Below, piece after piece: positions 49,700 to 61,300 of a stretch of DNA of 64,000 nucleotides. The translations under genes were made by a program, and so were the position numbers. Position 1 is the stretch's first letter; each line of letters starts with the position of its first letter. The DNA is taken from positions 23,453,703 through 23,517,702 of the forward strand of contig NC_045146.1 of assembly GCF_008831285.2 (NCBI RefSeq). The letters are read 5' to 3'. The notes below the pieces were generated by a model that did not search any database, was not told the DNA's origin, and worked only from the letters and a program-made list of their open reading frames with translations. The stretch is from Nymphaea colorata (lineage: Eukaryota > Streptophyta > Magnoliopsida > Nymphaeales > Nymphaeaceae).

Positions 49700-52009
49700 G
49701 GTGATTTACAGGGGTTGGTGGCATCCATTGCTAATGAAGTCTGAATCTGACTCACCACCTTCAATGTGCATCTTGGCTGTAGAATTCACTACCTGTCAGG
49801 GATATCTAAAGGCATCGTACTACAAGTTCCAGCTGCCGCTTTTAGTTCTTTAAACAGGGGTTGGGTTGCATGTCTTAGCTTTTGTTGAATCGCTTGGTCT
49901 ATGATTTTGATTATGATTTTCCTTGCTGTTTTACGCAATAAACAAATTTTCATTATAGAGAATTTTGATAGTTTAATTCCTGTTAGTCCATGTGACATTG
50001 GGGATGGGTTTTGCAATTTTATGGGAGTTTAGCAGGTAAGATAAGACCATCTACTATACTTGTTGAAGGCTTTCAACGACGCATGTTCAGTTTCAACTCA
50101 TGTTCACATGGTAATATGTGGATCATGAATTTTTTCTTAGGTAGGAATTGATTTTTCTATTGGCGCATATGTTCAGTTTGATTAGTAAAAAGCTTATCCC
50201 CATGGAACTCGTGTTATTCTATGTTTCTTGTAATGAAGATTTATGCCCTTTCCATGTCTCCTTGATTTATTTTGTGAATTGTGATCAATGTTCTAGTGGT
50301 GATTTTTTTTTTCGTTGGCAAAAAATTAATGCCTATTAGCAAAGATACTTTTGAATTCATTTGTTTGCTTTTAAATCTGTTGGATTTCATATCTATCGGC
50401 GATCTTCGAATGAGAGAGGTTATTTGTTTTATAGGCGACGAAGGTACTCATGGACCCATGGTACTCGGTTCGTGTACTAGATTCTGTTTTCCTCTCTCTC
50501 GCTGACATTGTTGAATTAACTTGGATCTCAGGCCAACAATCCAAGGGATTGGAAGCGCGCCCCATGGTCAGTGGTCATCGTCTGCTTGTGCGATTTATGT
50601 GAAATTGTGGTATGGGAGCAGCTCTTATCGGGTCTCTTATTTTTGTCGGGTCTCTTATTTTTGTGGCCTAGTAATCAGTCGTTGCTGTTGTGAGTTTCGA
50701 TAATGCCCGTTGTTGTGATTAAAAGAGAGATACCTGAAGAGGCTGAAGTCCCCCCTTGTCTTCAGGGTCTAGGGCTATTGTCTTCTGTGAGCGTATCGCT
50801 GTGTTGAAATTTAATTTTCCTTGTGAATGAGAGCAAATATCATAATAAGGGAAAAGAGAATGCAATCAAACGCGCCGGAAGGGCTTCCCATATGGACGGA
50901 TTCAATATTTAATCGTAGGGTAATTGAGGGTTCAGAGAGATGAAAGTTACACAAAGATTCATGGATCTTAGATTGCAAATTCTCGGATTCTGGCGTAGGC
51001 TTCTCTGTGTTAAAATCCAAACAAAGTCAACTGCTCCCTGAAGATCTGAACACAGTGGCCTGCCATGCTTCCTTTCTGCACTTTTAACGCTGCCGAACTG
51101 TATCAAAATTTCATGAGGTCGTCATTAGCTAGCCTCTTTATTTTCCATCTCTCTGATTGAAAATAAATGCGATATATGTTTTCTAATCAGATATTGGATT
51201 CTTCATTGAAGATAAAGCAATCATCGGGAGGTTTCACGTTGAACCCTATGGACAAACGGCAATTCAGGTCATGCCCCTTCCTGAATATCTCCATCTTTAC
51301 TTCAGCCATTACTGGTTTTCATGCGGTGTCACGTAAGGAGGACGGCCACTAATATCGATGCATCGAGGTGCGAAGCACTTGCAAAGCAAACCCTCGACTC
51401 TGCCAATCATACACGTGATGTAGAATTTTTTGGGAATGTCCTCCAAAGATTTGGATATGATGTTTTTCATCTCACCACACTAGAGAATCCCCAAGCGTAG
51501 AGATTTGAGATCCTCGGATCTCTCTTCAACAAACTTTCCCTAATTATTGTACAAATTCACAGAGCTCAATGATTTTAAGTATCTCAAACCTAAGTATGTG
51601 AGCTTCCCTATAGTGGACCAAGTTGGATTTGGGATGATCATAATAGTGTGGAGCTTAGATCTGTACAAGCAGAGATGATTCAAAATTCAAGATAATTGGC
51701 GATCTATAGATTGTTAGTTTAATTTCTTGGTAACGGAGATCCCATCGAAACCTTCACACTTTGAGATTTCCGGCACCAGATCAAGACCCATGAATGCGAT
51801 AGATAATTTCATAAACTCGGCACAAAAGAGAGATCGTCGCGATCACTTTGAATCTGCTGCAGCAAAACTCGCCAGAACGCCGGTTACGTCTTTTTGCCTT
51901 TGGTAATTGAAACGCCTCGTGAACTTTTTGAGAATTGCAAAATACACCAGCGTTGAACCAGTCCGTGGTGCATGCTCAAGGGTTGAACACAGGAATTTCC
52001 GGTGCACTC
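49700..52009. other. 3' flank of the coatomer gene and intergenic sequence
   Basis: The coatomer 3' UTR probably ends near 49940-49970 (AATAAACAAATT at about 49937 is a candidate polyadenylation signal). Beyond it, an 18-bp perfect tandem pair (CGGGTCTCTTATTTTTGT, 50629 and 50647) is the only clear structure. The stretch 51440-51840 gives a faint impression of leucine-rich or resistance-gene debris on the minus strand but is too damaged to call. Confidence 0.55.
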
Positions 52010-54495
52010 TGCTAGGAGAGACGTCTCCCCACCTTTATTAAAAAGAATGAAAGAACAGTCTACAACAAAAGAAAGAAAAAAGACGGCAAAGAAACAAATC
52101 ACAATCCTCTGCCTAATATGAGGATGCTCACTTCGCATTTGGGTGCAGAGATAAATCGAACTGAAATGGTTCAGTCATCTCCGACGACAGTGCACAATTC
52201 AGAAGACAAAAAATGCGTCATAGTAGAGGATGCAGCTCCACCCCAAGTTGAGGAAGGGTGTGGATCTCTACTAGCTTTCTTCCATTCATACTTCGAGCCT
52301 CCCGATCCTGCCACAACTCCAACATTCCCTATGAAATTAGGAGAACATCTCCTAATATTCACCACAACTCAAAGGCATGCCACTTACGGCTACTAGGACA
52401 TAGCAGACTCCATAAAATGAGATCTTCATATTCTTCAATTTCACAATACATGCGAACTTCTGACAGTCGCCCACCCACCAGCAAGCAGATTGGATTATCA
52501 TCTGCCAAGCAGCGGAATGAGGGCCAAGTTTCTGGCCTAAACACCTGTAAGTATCCACTTCTTCACCTCATCCCTAACTTTATCACACCAACTGGCTGAT
52601 AACAAGATCTGCTTAAAATCTTCCCATAACAACTTTTTCATCCGTCCTAGAGTTACAAGTCTTCCCCTTATGCACTATGGCATTTATAGGCTTCCAAATT
52701 TTCCTTACAATAGTAGGAAAGCACAAAACGCCATCCCCTGCGACCATTTCTGCTTGAATTTCCGTTTCCACAACCATCAAAGGGAATTCTTCAATGATGC
52801 AAAGGTTGGAATCCCTCTACTGAATTTCCACCCCACAAATTTCCACAGTTTCTTGACTACATGGCATTCCAAAGATAAGTGAAACACAGACTCTTCAGGT
52901 TTCCCACACAACAGCATCTGTTGGTCAGCTGAACGCCAAATTTCTTATTTCTGTCTAGATCAATGACCTCCCTTCCATGGCTAGCACCAGTTAGCTCTAG
53001 GCAAGGCATCATCTTGCCAAACATGATTTCTCGGAGGATCGACTGGCTTTTTATTTCTGATCTTCTCATTTGTTCCTTGCCTTTTGAGATGCACCACATG
53101 GATGTGTACTATTGCCCACTTTTCCATTGAATGAGATGACTGGCATCTCCCCATCGCCATAAAATCCCTTTCCACGAATAGAACATAGAGGAGTTGGGTT
53201 TACATGTCCATAAACTACCATCAGAGAAATAATTTGTTCTGCAGAAACGGGCCTAAACAAAATCTGACGTTCTAATTCTTAATGTCAGCAAGCTCATATT
53301 AGCTCTATAATGAGTAGCCAGCTTCCCTAGACCCAGTCCACCTTTCCCAGTGGGAAAGCGCAGACTAGACCAACTAAAAGCATGATATTTCTGATGATTC
53401 TCCTCTTTACGCCATAAGAAATCACTGCAACATTTTTCAAGAGAGCATAAAATCGACGATGGCACTCTGAAAGCCAGTACACTATCAACTGGTCAATAAC
53501 ATGCTTAATTAGGCAAAATTTGCCTTAAGAATCCCACCAACCCGTTCTTAACTATCAGAATCAGTTGCTCCCCATACTGATTGCAGAATTGCCCTTAAAG
53601 AGAGGTACGCCCAGGTATGTCAAGGGTGAGACCTCTGGTTTCTGTACGCAAGGATAGAAATAATCTCACTACAACTCTTCTTTTGTATTTTGAAAGGAAT
53701 TACTGCCGATTTTTGCAGGGTTAACTGTCAATCCTGACTTGGCACAAAACTCAGCTAGTGCAGCCTCAATATTCAGAATAGATTTTATTTTTGGCAGCAC
53801 TAAAAACGATCATATCGTCAACAAAAAACAACCCGGGTGGTAGCATGTCAGATCCTTTAAACTTGGGAGCAAAAATTTTTACATTGCATAGCATCAGCTT
53901 TTAAGCCAACTTGAAAGGACCTCAGCAACAAGAAGAAAAAGAAGAGGACGTCAGATCTCCCTGTCTCAGCCCTCTGAATGCCCCTTGCGTCTCTCTAGGC
54001 TGTTTGTAAATTTTTGCACAAGAAACATTTGGTGTCGTATGAATACTTCGGGCAAAAATGCTCCCTGTTCATCCCCAATCACTATAGACAAGCAAACTGT
54101 CATACAATCAACAATAATTTTGGTGATTACCTTATACGCATTGTTGCATAAGGCTATCGGTCGATGGTCCTTCACGTCAATCGCTACCTGCACCTTTGTA
54201 TGGATATTGATTTATTTACCTTTCTAACAAGTTTTCCAGATCTGAAAAAATTACGAATTGCACAAACCAGATCATCACCTACTATACTCCAACATTTCTT
54301 AAAAAAATCAATACCAAATCCATCAGGGCCTGGTACCCTGCCACTCTTTATTTTAAGCACTACTGATCTCACCTCATCATAAAGCACAGGGCGCAGAAGA
54401 AACTGATTGTCAGCCTCTGAAACCTTGGGCCCGTGACTATAAAGGAGAACTCCTTCGCTACCATCACTGTAAAAGAACTGCTCAAAGTTTCGTAG
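52010..54495 (-). mobile_element. LINE (non-LTR retrotransposon) remnant: reverse transcriptase to 3' end
   Basis: Minus-strand reading, broken by frameshifts and stops. From about 54490 downward: LRNFEQFFYSDG and YDEVRSVVLKIKSGRVPGPD, then FGIDFFKKCWSIVGDD, typical of the start of a plant LINE reverse transcriptase. DHRPIALCNNAYKVITKII and DEQGAFLPE follow at 54190-54020. The catalytic FVDD motif is at 53814-53825. A segment at 53465-53260 reads CCSDFLWRKEENHQKYHAFS with GGLGLGKL. A zf-RVT segment near 52930-52870 reads MLLCGKPEESVFHLSLEC. The 3' end is probably near 52010-52040, where the minus strand reads AATAAAGGTGGGGAGACG, like many plant LINE ends. The copy is clearly inactive. Its 5' portion is present but inverted (next entry). 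Confidence 0.85.
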
Positions 54496-55060
54496 GGCCC
54501 AGATTATTGTGGGTTGGCAGCCTGCAAAGTTATTGGTGAATTCAGTGAGTTACGGTAAGTATTGGTTTCAGGTTGATTATCTAGATAGACGTCTTAATTT
54601 CAGTTTTTCTGCTTTTGGCCAGTATTTGCATACTACGCGCTATCAGAAGAACTTTATTTCATGCGCTGACTTTTGAAATTAGTTCTTTTAGTCAATCTAT
54701 TGTACTGGTGGGTGATTTTACTAACATGAGAAATGGTAATGATAAAACAGGAAACTTCCCTCTATAGCTGCATGCTCTGTCTTTCTGGATTTTGTGAATG
54801 GTTGTGACTCGAAAATTTTTGAAGACCCTTCTCAAAGATTTACATCGTCTAGTAACAGGGAACGAATTAGTAATATTCTTTGCTGCTTAGATTGGAGCAT
54901 GATTAACAAGTATTGGTCTCAGAATTTTAACTTTGAGTGCTGTGTGAAAATTTTACCTAGGTCGATTTCTGATCATAACGCTCTATCATTCTCTTGTGAC
55001 AAGCGCCATCTACAATCCTTAGCCTTACGCGAAACGACCTTACAGGTAGAACAAAGTTTC
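54496..55060 (+). mobile_element. Inverted 5' segment of the same LINE: endonuclease part
   Basis: Plus-strand reading, also frame-damaged. It begins AQIIVGWQPAKLLVNSVSYG and continues with VLVGDFTNMRNGNDKTG and FVNGCDSKIFEDPSQRFTSS. Then come SNRERISNILCCLDWSMIN and LPRSISDHNALSFSCD, the signature order of the LINE apurinic-like endonuclease: GDFN, RFTWSSNR-like, RLDR-like, SDH. It lies head-to-head with the reverse transcriptase part on the other strand. The outer border is uncertain, between about 55010 and 55090. Confidence 0.8.
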
Positions 55061-55090
55061 AAGCAGCTTTTGTATTGCTCCTGCTGTAAG

Positions 55091-57650
55091 ATTAACACTC
55101 CTGTTCCCTATCGAGGCCTCTACCTTTGATTTGGGGGTGAAACACAGGGGCATTTCCACGCAAATACAGGCGAACCCTAATTTGATCATCGACATTGTCG
55201 AAGCGTCATTCCATGACTATCTCCGGGATAAGAATACGAGGTCAACCATTAACATGCACCACCTCAAACATTGGGTTCTCCAACTCCATACTCTCAGCAC
55301 CTTCCAGCAACAGATCTACCCAAGAACGGAGACAATTTCCCGGAAGTTGCCGGCCGTCCGATGTAGCCTGCAACCCCACATGGCGAAAAACCCTCACCCC
55401 CACCCAGAACTTTCTCGAGAACTGATTCGACTCTATTCACTCGTCTGTTCTTTTCCTGAACCAGGGAGTTGAGTTTTCTGACATCGAATTAAGAAAATTC
55501 AAAGGTACTTTCAAGGGAAAAAAAATCATGATGTTCAGTGGAAAATTGAACTGTAAAAGTGAATGCTAAATCCATTTACTTAACTGGGTTTTGAGATTGT
55601 GTTTAAATGGAAGGACCGAGTGCACTAAAATGCACATTACAGACGTCTCATCTGAAAAGCACATGGGCATAATCAAACACGACTACACGTATGTGGGTTG
55701 TCAATTTCCTAATATTTTTCACTTTGTTTGTGATACATGAAGCAGATGACACACATATATATAATTCCCAACGATTTTGATGTAATAGTTTGGGCGAGGT
55801 AGTTAGCTTTCGTTTCAAATTCTCATGGCATCAACTTTTTATACTTCATAAGAATAACTACTAACATGCAAGATAAAACACAGTCGAAGTAGCACCTCGA
55901 AACATAGAAAACAAACGACAAGGGGTTGTGTGGAAGCTTTGCCCTTATGTCAAACACTCACTTGGATGATACATACATATATGAAGTTTATAATATCAAA
56001 TATAAAATTTTTAAACAAGCGTGGGGACTGATATGATGCAAAACTAGAGAATGAAGCATGTGGTAGGGTCATCTTCCTCACAAAGTGGGGCAACAAATGT
56101 GACATTTGAATTAGAATTGGAGGGAAAAAAAAATGGACCTTCAATCATTTAAAGTGAAACAAAAAAGGAAGATCATGTGAACAAAATTAGCAGCCGAGAA
56201 GTCACCACCTCTACTGACCAGGCACATTCGAATTTAAATTATAGGAACTTTGCTCCTCATCTTCATACAGGGGTGTACTTCTCTAAAGTTTCTATCGTGG
56301 GTCATGTTTCCTTGACAAGATAAAGGTCCTTATAATTGTGTATGGACCCAAGTTAAAGTTCTGCGACATATTGATGGCTATTACCTTTTTTAAATTTAAT
56401 ATTCTGAATTAAATGACAATATTAAGAGAAGAATGTAAAGGTATACAATTGAAGAAGAAAATTTAGAAGCACCAGACTCTCTGTGTGTTTGTGGACAAAA
56501 GACACCGGGCCCTAGATAGAGAACTTCCATTAAAAAATCTTGGGTCTAAGGAAATAATATAAAGAAAACCTTTAATGCATCACGTTCTTAAAGCGCTTAG
56601 TAAAGCACAAGAACAGAAGCCAAATAGGTCGTCTTCATAGAATGCGGCCAAATTACTTATGAACGTTAGTTGTTATGGTTGTGAGCAAAGCCCAGACCGA
56701 ATATCATTCGACCGAGTCGATTGGTCAAAAGAGGAGTGCTTCCCAACACAAGACTGGGTTCCGGTCATGCATTGAATCAGATACTAGTCCAACTGAAGGG
56801 GGTGCAGAATAGCCTCTGATAAACATATCTTTGATTTGATTCTTTGGTTTGATTCTTGTGGATGTTATTTTTTTTAATTATTATATATATAATATTCGAA
56901 TTAAAAGGGTGTACCATAAGATCACGTAAGTTTTATAGCTACTTTTGAATGAATAACCTCGGAGAGAGAGAGAAAAGTTTATTTGGTTGATTTTTTTGTG
57001 AATCTCGTTTGAGAGCTAAAACTAGTTAGGCAATAAAAGTCTTTAAGCAAAAGTTCTATGCTATTAACATTGTTCTTACATGTAAGCTATTACGGAATAT
57101 CTTCTACTTTATTGACAGCAGACCGAAATTTTGAAATACTTCCGGAAACTGTGAAATGGCTGCGAAAAAACCAAGAAGACGGTATAAATGGTGCCAGCAT
57201 TAGGATAATTTTCATTACACCTACGATCGGATGCAGTCGAATTCATCACATCCCAGAGAAGAACCGAAACGCCAAAATTTATATCCTGAACGTTTTAGTC
57301 ATTTTGGAGTACATTGGATACTAAGCGCCAATTTGGGTAATATAATTTGACTGTTATGAACCCGGTTTTAAATTTTAAATGAGGATGTCGATAATGCACG
57401 GAGGAAGAGAAAAGGCTGGTGGGGATAAATTTGACTGTTCGAAATTGAAACTGGGAGATTTTAAATAGCGTGTGAAAGAAAAAGAAGCAAAAGAAAGAGA
57501 GGAAAAGGGCAAAAAATTGGGATGATGATGATGGTTTGGGGAAAGCAGAGAGAGGGGGGAGAGAGAAGGTGGACCCGAATGATCCTTTAAAAAAAAAAAC
57601 CAGACAAAAACGCTCAAATAGCACCAAATCACTTACCCTCCTTCCCTCCT
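55091..57650. other. Intergenic region between the LINE and the formin gene
   Basis: A 113-codon open frame at 55131-55472 (plus strand) has no recognisable domain and may be further repeat debris beside the LINE. The remainder is AT-rich with stops in all frames; the open frames at 57058-57324 (plus) and 57295-57632 (minus) look like chance. Purine-rich sequence at 57460-57570 precedes the formin leader. Confidence 0.55.
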
Positions 57651-57699
57651 TGCCTGTTTCTCAATTCTCAGGCACCCATTCTTCATAAATTGCAAACAC

Positions 57700-58317
57700 C
57701 TCTCTCTCTCTCTCTCTTCAGAGGCGGGAAGCTAGCTGGAGCTGCGGTCCTCGTTTGGGCTAATTAATTGGAGAAAGAGAGGGAATGCTAATACCCATGT
57801 TTCTTTTCTCTCACTGATTCAATATTACTAGGCTTCTTGTTCTTTTTTTTTTCTTTGCTTCTTGAAGGAGGACAAGCGTGACGGGGTGTATCGATTTTAG
57901 GTATGGATTAGTTCATTTGCTTTTCATGTTGTTTCCCGTTTCTGGTTCGTTTTCTCAAAATTGGGGGCATTTGTATTTCGTTGGTTGTATCTGTAAGATG
58001 TTTGCTTAAAACGGGTGGATGGGTTTCTCTCTCTTCGGGAATTTGCGATATTGAAATTGTCTCTGCGTGTTATGGATTCGTTTGATGGCTTATTGGAATA
58101 CGAAGATGAATGAATGATTCCGTTATCGATTGCGGGTCCCCTTTTCTGTTGTTATTCTAATGGCCTTGTATTTGCAGTCTGATGCCATATGGGGCATCCT
58201 TGGCAGACGCTTAGAAATGGATGACCTTGATACGGAGTCACGCAATATCCCTTCAGTGGGACTGGAAGCTTTGAGGAATCACATTTTCGCTTGAGAGCTG
58301 GCATTTGATTTATCAGA
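57700..58317 (+). promoter_or_regulatory. 5' leader of the formin gene with probable leader intron
   Basis: A CT repeat (57700-57717) marks the likely start region of the transcript. A probable intron in the 5' UTR runs from a donor at about 57901 (TTTTAG|GTATGG) to an acceptor at about 58178 (TATTTGCAG). The remaining leader reaches the ATG at 58318. Confidence 0.45.
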
Positions 58318-61300
58318 ATGTCCCTCTTCAGTAGGTTTTTCTACAAAAGGCCACCTGATGGATTGCTGGAATTTCTGGATCGTGTATATGGTGAGCTTTC
58401 TGAGTTTCATGATATTTAAACCTGTCAGTGTCTGATCAAAGGCATCCATCTTATTGGTTGTTTTCTGGAATGCAGTTTTTGATTCCTGCTTTTCGACCGA
58501 AGTGTTACCGGATGGAGTGTATCACATTTACTTGCGTGAAATTGTTACTGAGCTTCATGAACAGTTCCCAGAATCATCGTTACTTGCATTTAACTTTAGA
58601 GAAGGGGACAAGAGGAGTCATTTTGCAGAAATTCTTTGTGAATATGACGTTACGATTATAGATTATCCACGGCAGTATGAGGGTTGCCCTCTTCTTCCAT
58701 TGCCTCTTATTCAGCATTTGCTTCGTGCAAGCGAGAGCTGGTTGTCTCTAGGGAACCAACAGAACATCATTCTGCTTCACTGTGAAAGAGGTGGCTGGCC
58801 ACTTTTGGCGTTTGTTCTAGCTGCTTTCATATTGTACAGAAAGCATCATGGTGGAGAGCACAAGACCCTTGACACGATCCATCGAGAAGCACCCAAGGGT
58901 TTCCTCCAGCTCCTTTCTCCGTTGAACCCAATTCCATCACAGCTTCGCTATCTACAATATGTTGCTAGGAGAAACATGTGTCCTGAATGGCCTCCGCCAG
59001 AGCGAGTCCTTTCATTGGATTGTCTCATTCTTAGGATAATACCAAATTTTGATGCCCAGGGTGGATGCAGGCCGATCATTCGCATTTTTGGGAGAGACCT
59101 TAAAAGCAAGGACAACCCTTCGACAAAGATGCTTTTTTCCATGTCTAGGAAGAGGAAGAGTATGAGGCATTATAGGCAGGTAAGATCTTGCTTTGTTTCT
59201 CCAACAAACCCGAATAGCTGCTCCTAAGACCTGACAGATATGTGTGTTCAGGGTGACTGCGATGTAATCAAAATTGACATACAATGCCTGGTGCAAGGTG
59301 ATGTTGTTGTGGAATGTGTCCACCTAGACCTTGACTCGACGAGGGAAATTATGATGTTCAGAATAATGTTCAATACTTCCTTCATTAGATCTAACATACT
59401 GATGCTGAACGCAAAGGACTTGGATATTCTTTGGGGCTCAAAAGAGCGGTACCCAAAAGGGTTCCGTGCTGAGGTGATCATATTTCTCGAGTTAAAGCAA
59501 AAATTGCTTCTTTCTAGTTTGTACTGTTATCATTGCTATTGTTGTTGTTTTGATTTGGAAGCTTTTCAGGTTCTTTTTGGAGAAGTTGAAAGTATATCCC
59601 CACCAAGGGAACCGACAACAACTCTAAATGGTGAGGAGAAAGGTGGTTTGCCAATGGAAGCTTTTTCCAAAGTTCAAGAACTTTTTAGTGGTGTTGAATG
59701 GGTTGATACTGGGGGTGATGCAGCACTATGGCTGCTTAAACAAATTTCCGCCAATGCATTGCAAGAAAAAATTAAACTGTTACCAGTTGATGTGAAAACA
59801 CAACCTGGATTTTACAATCAACTAAGCTTGCCACCATCACCAACAGATTCTGAAGAAGAAATGGATGAGAGTAAGCCAGTGAAGAAGCTTCCAAAGTTAT
59901 ATGCTGAAGAAATGCTTCAAGGAAAAGGTGATAAAGTGGTTGCAACTACGATTGGTGTTCCTGCTGTTCATGATTCTGAACAGAATTCTGAATCAACAAG
60001 GGTTGTGGATTTTTCTAATCTGCAAGCTGTATCAAAGTCAGAAACCACTCCCTTGGAAGATCGTAGTATGCTAAAACAAGATAAACTAATGAGAGATGGT
60101 GGGTTGCAGGGTACACCTACAGCTGTTGTTGAGAGTGGTGCGTCTGTTGCTTGTACTCCAGTTTCACAAGCACTGGTTGAACCAATTAATTCAGCTGTGA
60201 TGCCACAGAATAAAGCTTTATCATCGCCACCTTTGCCTCCACCTCCGCCTCCTCCACCTGCATCCTCTGACTCATTGGTTGGCAAAGGTCCCTCTTTACC
60301 ACTGCCCCCACCACTATCCAGACCAGTAACACAAACTATGACTAATATGAACTCTGATATAACATCTCTTCCTCCTCCTCCTCCTCCACTGCCACCACCA
60401 GCAGCACCAACTACTACTACTTCAAGTCGAGGTGTGCAACCTCCCCCTCCACCCCCACCACCACCATCACTAACTGCGACCACTTCTGGTAGAGGCTTAC
60501 TTCCTCCCCCTCCACCCTCACGCCTACCACCATCAGTGACAACTGTTTCTAATAGAGGCCCTCCCCCTCCTCCTCCTCCACCACTACCATCAACTACATC
60601 TGGTAGAGGCCCTCCTCCTCCTCCTCCTCCACCACCACCACCACCAACTACATCTGGTAGAGGCCCTCCTCCTCCTCCTCCACCACCACCACCAACTACA
60701 TCTGGTAGAGGCCCTCCTCCACCACCACCACCACCACCACCACCACCACCACCACCAATGACTACTGCCTCAGCTAGAAGTCATGCTCCACCTCCTCCTC
60801 CACCGCCACCGCCACCAGCCACATCTAGTAAAGGCCCTCCTCCTCCTCCTCCACCACCACCACGAATGACTACTACCTCAAATAGAAGTCTTGCTCCGTC
60901 TCCTCCTCCACTGCCACCAACCACATCTGACAAAGGTCCTCCTCCTCCTCCACTTCCACCAGCCACATCTAACAAAGGTCCTCCTCCTCCTCCTCCTCCA
61001 CCAAATACTTTTCCTGGAGGCCTCAAACAGCTGGTGCCTCCGGCCCCTCCTCTACCTTCTGCACCTACTAAGCTCGTTAGGCCCCCCCTCCTCCTCCAAT
61101 GCCTAACCATGGGGGACCTACAGTTCCACCACCACCCCCTATAGGACCTGGTCAAAGAGGCCCAGAACCTCCACCGCCACCTCCTCCAAAAGCTTCAGGG
61201 TCTGTTCCACCACCCCCGCCTGTATTTGGAGGAGGTCGTGGTGGCCAACAAGGACCACCTCCTCCACCAGGAGGAAGGGGATCTGGTCCACCACCACCAC

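Noticed and set aside
51440-51840. Possible leucine-rich or resistance-gene debris on the minus strand
   Set aside because: Only short, frame-hopping fragments resemble LRR text; not enough to name even a pseudogene.
55131-55472. 113-codon open frame beside the LINE
   Set aside because: No family recognised on this strand; attempts to read the other strand as LINE ORF1 gave only weak, broken similarity.
60781-61155. Gly-rich open frames on the minus strand opposite the formin FH1 region
   Set aside because: Polyglycine is the direct complement of the CCT/CCA proline repeats.
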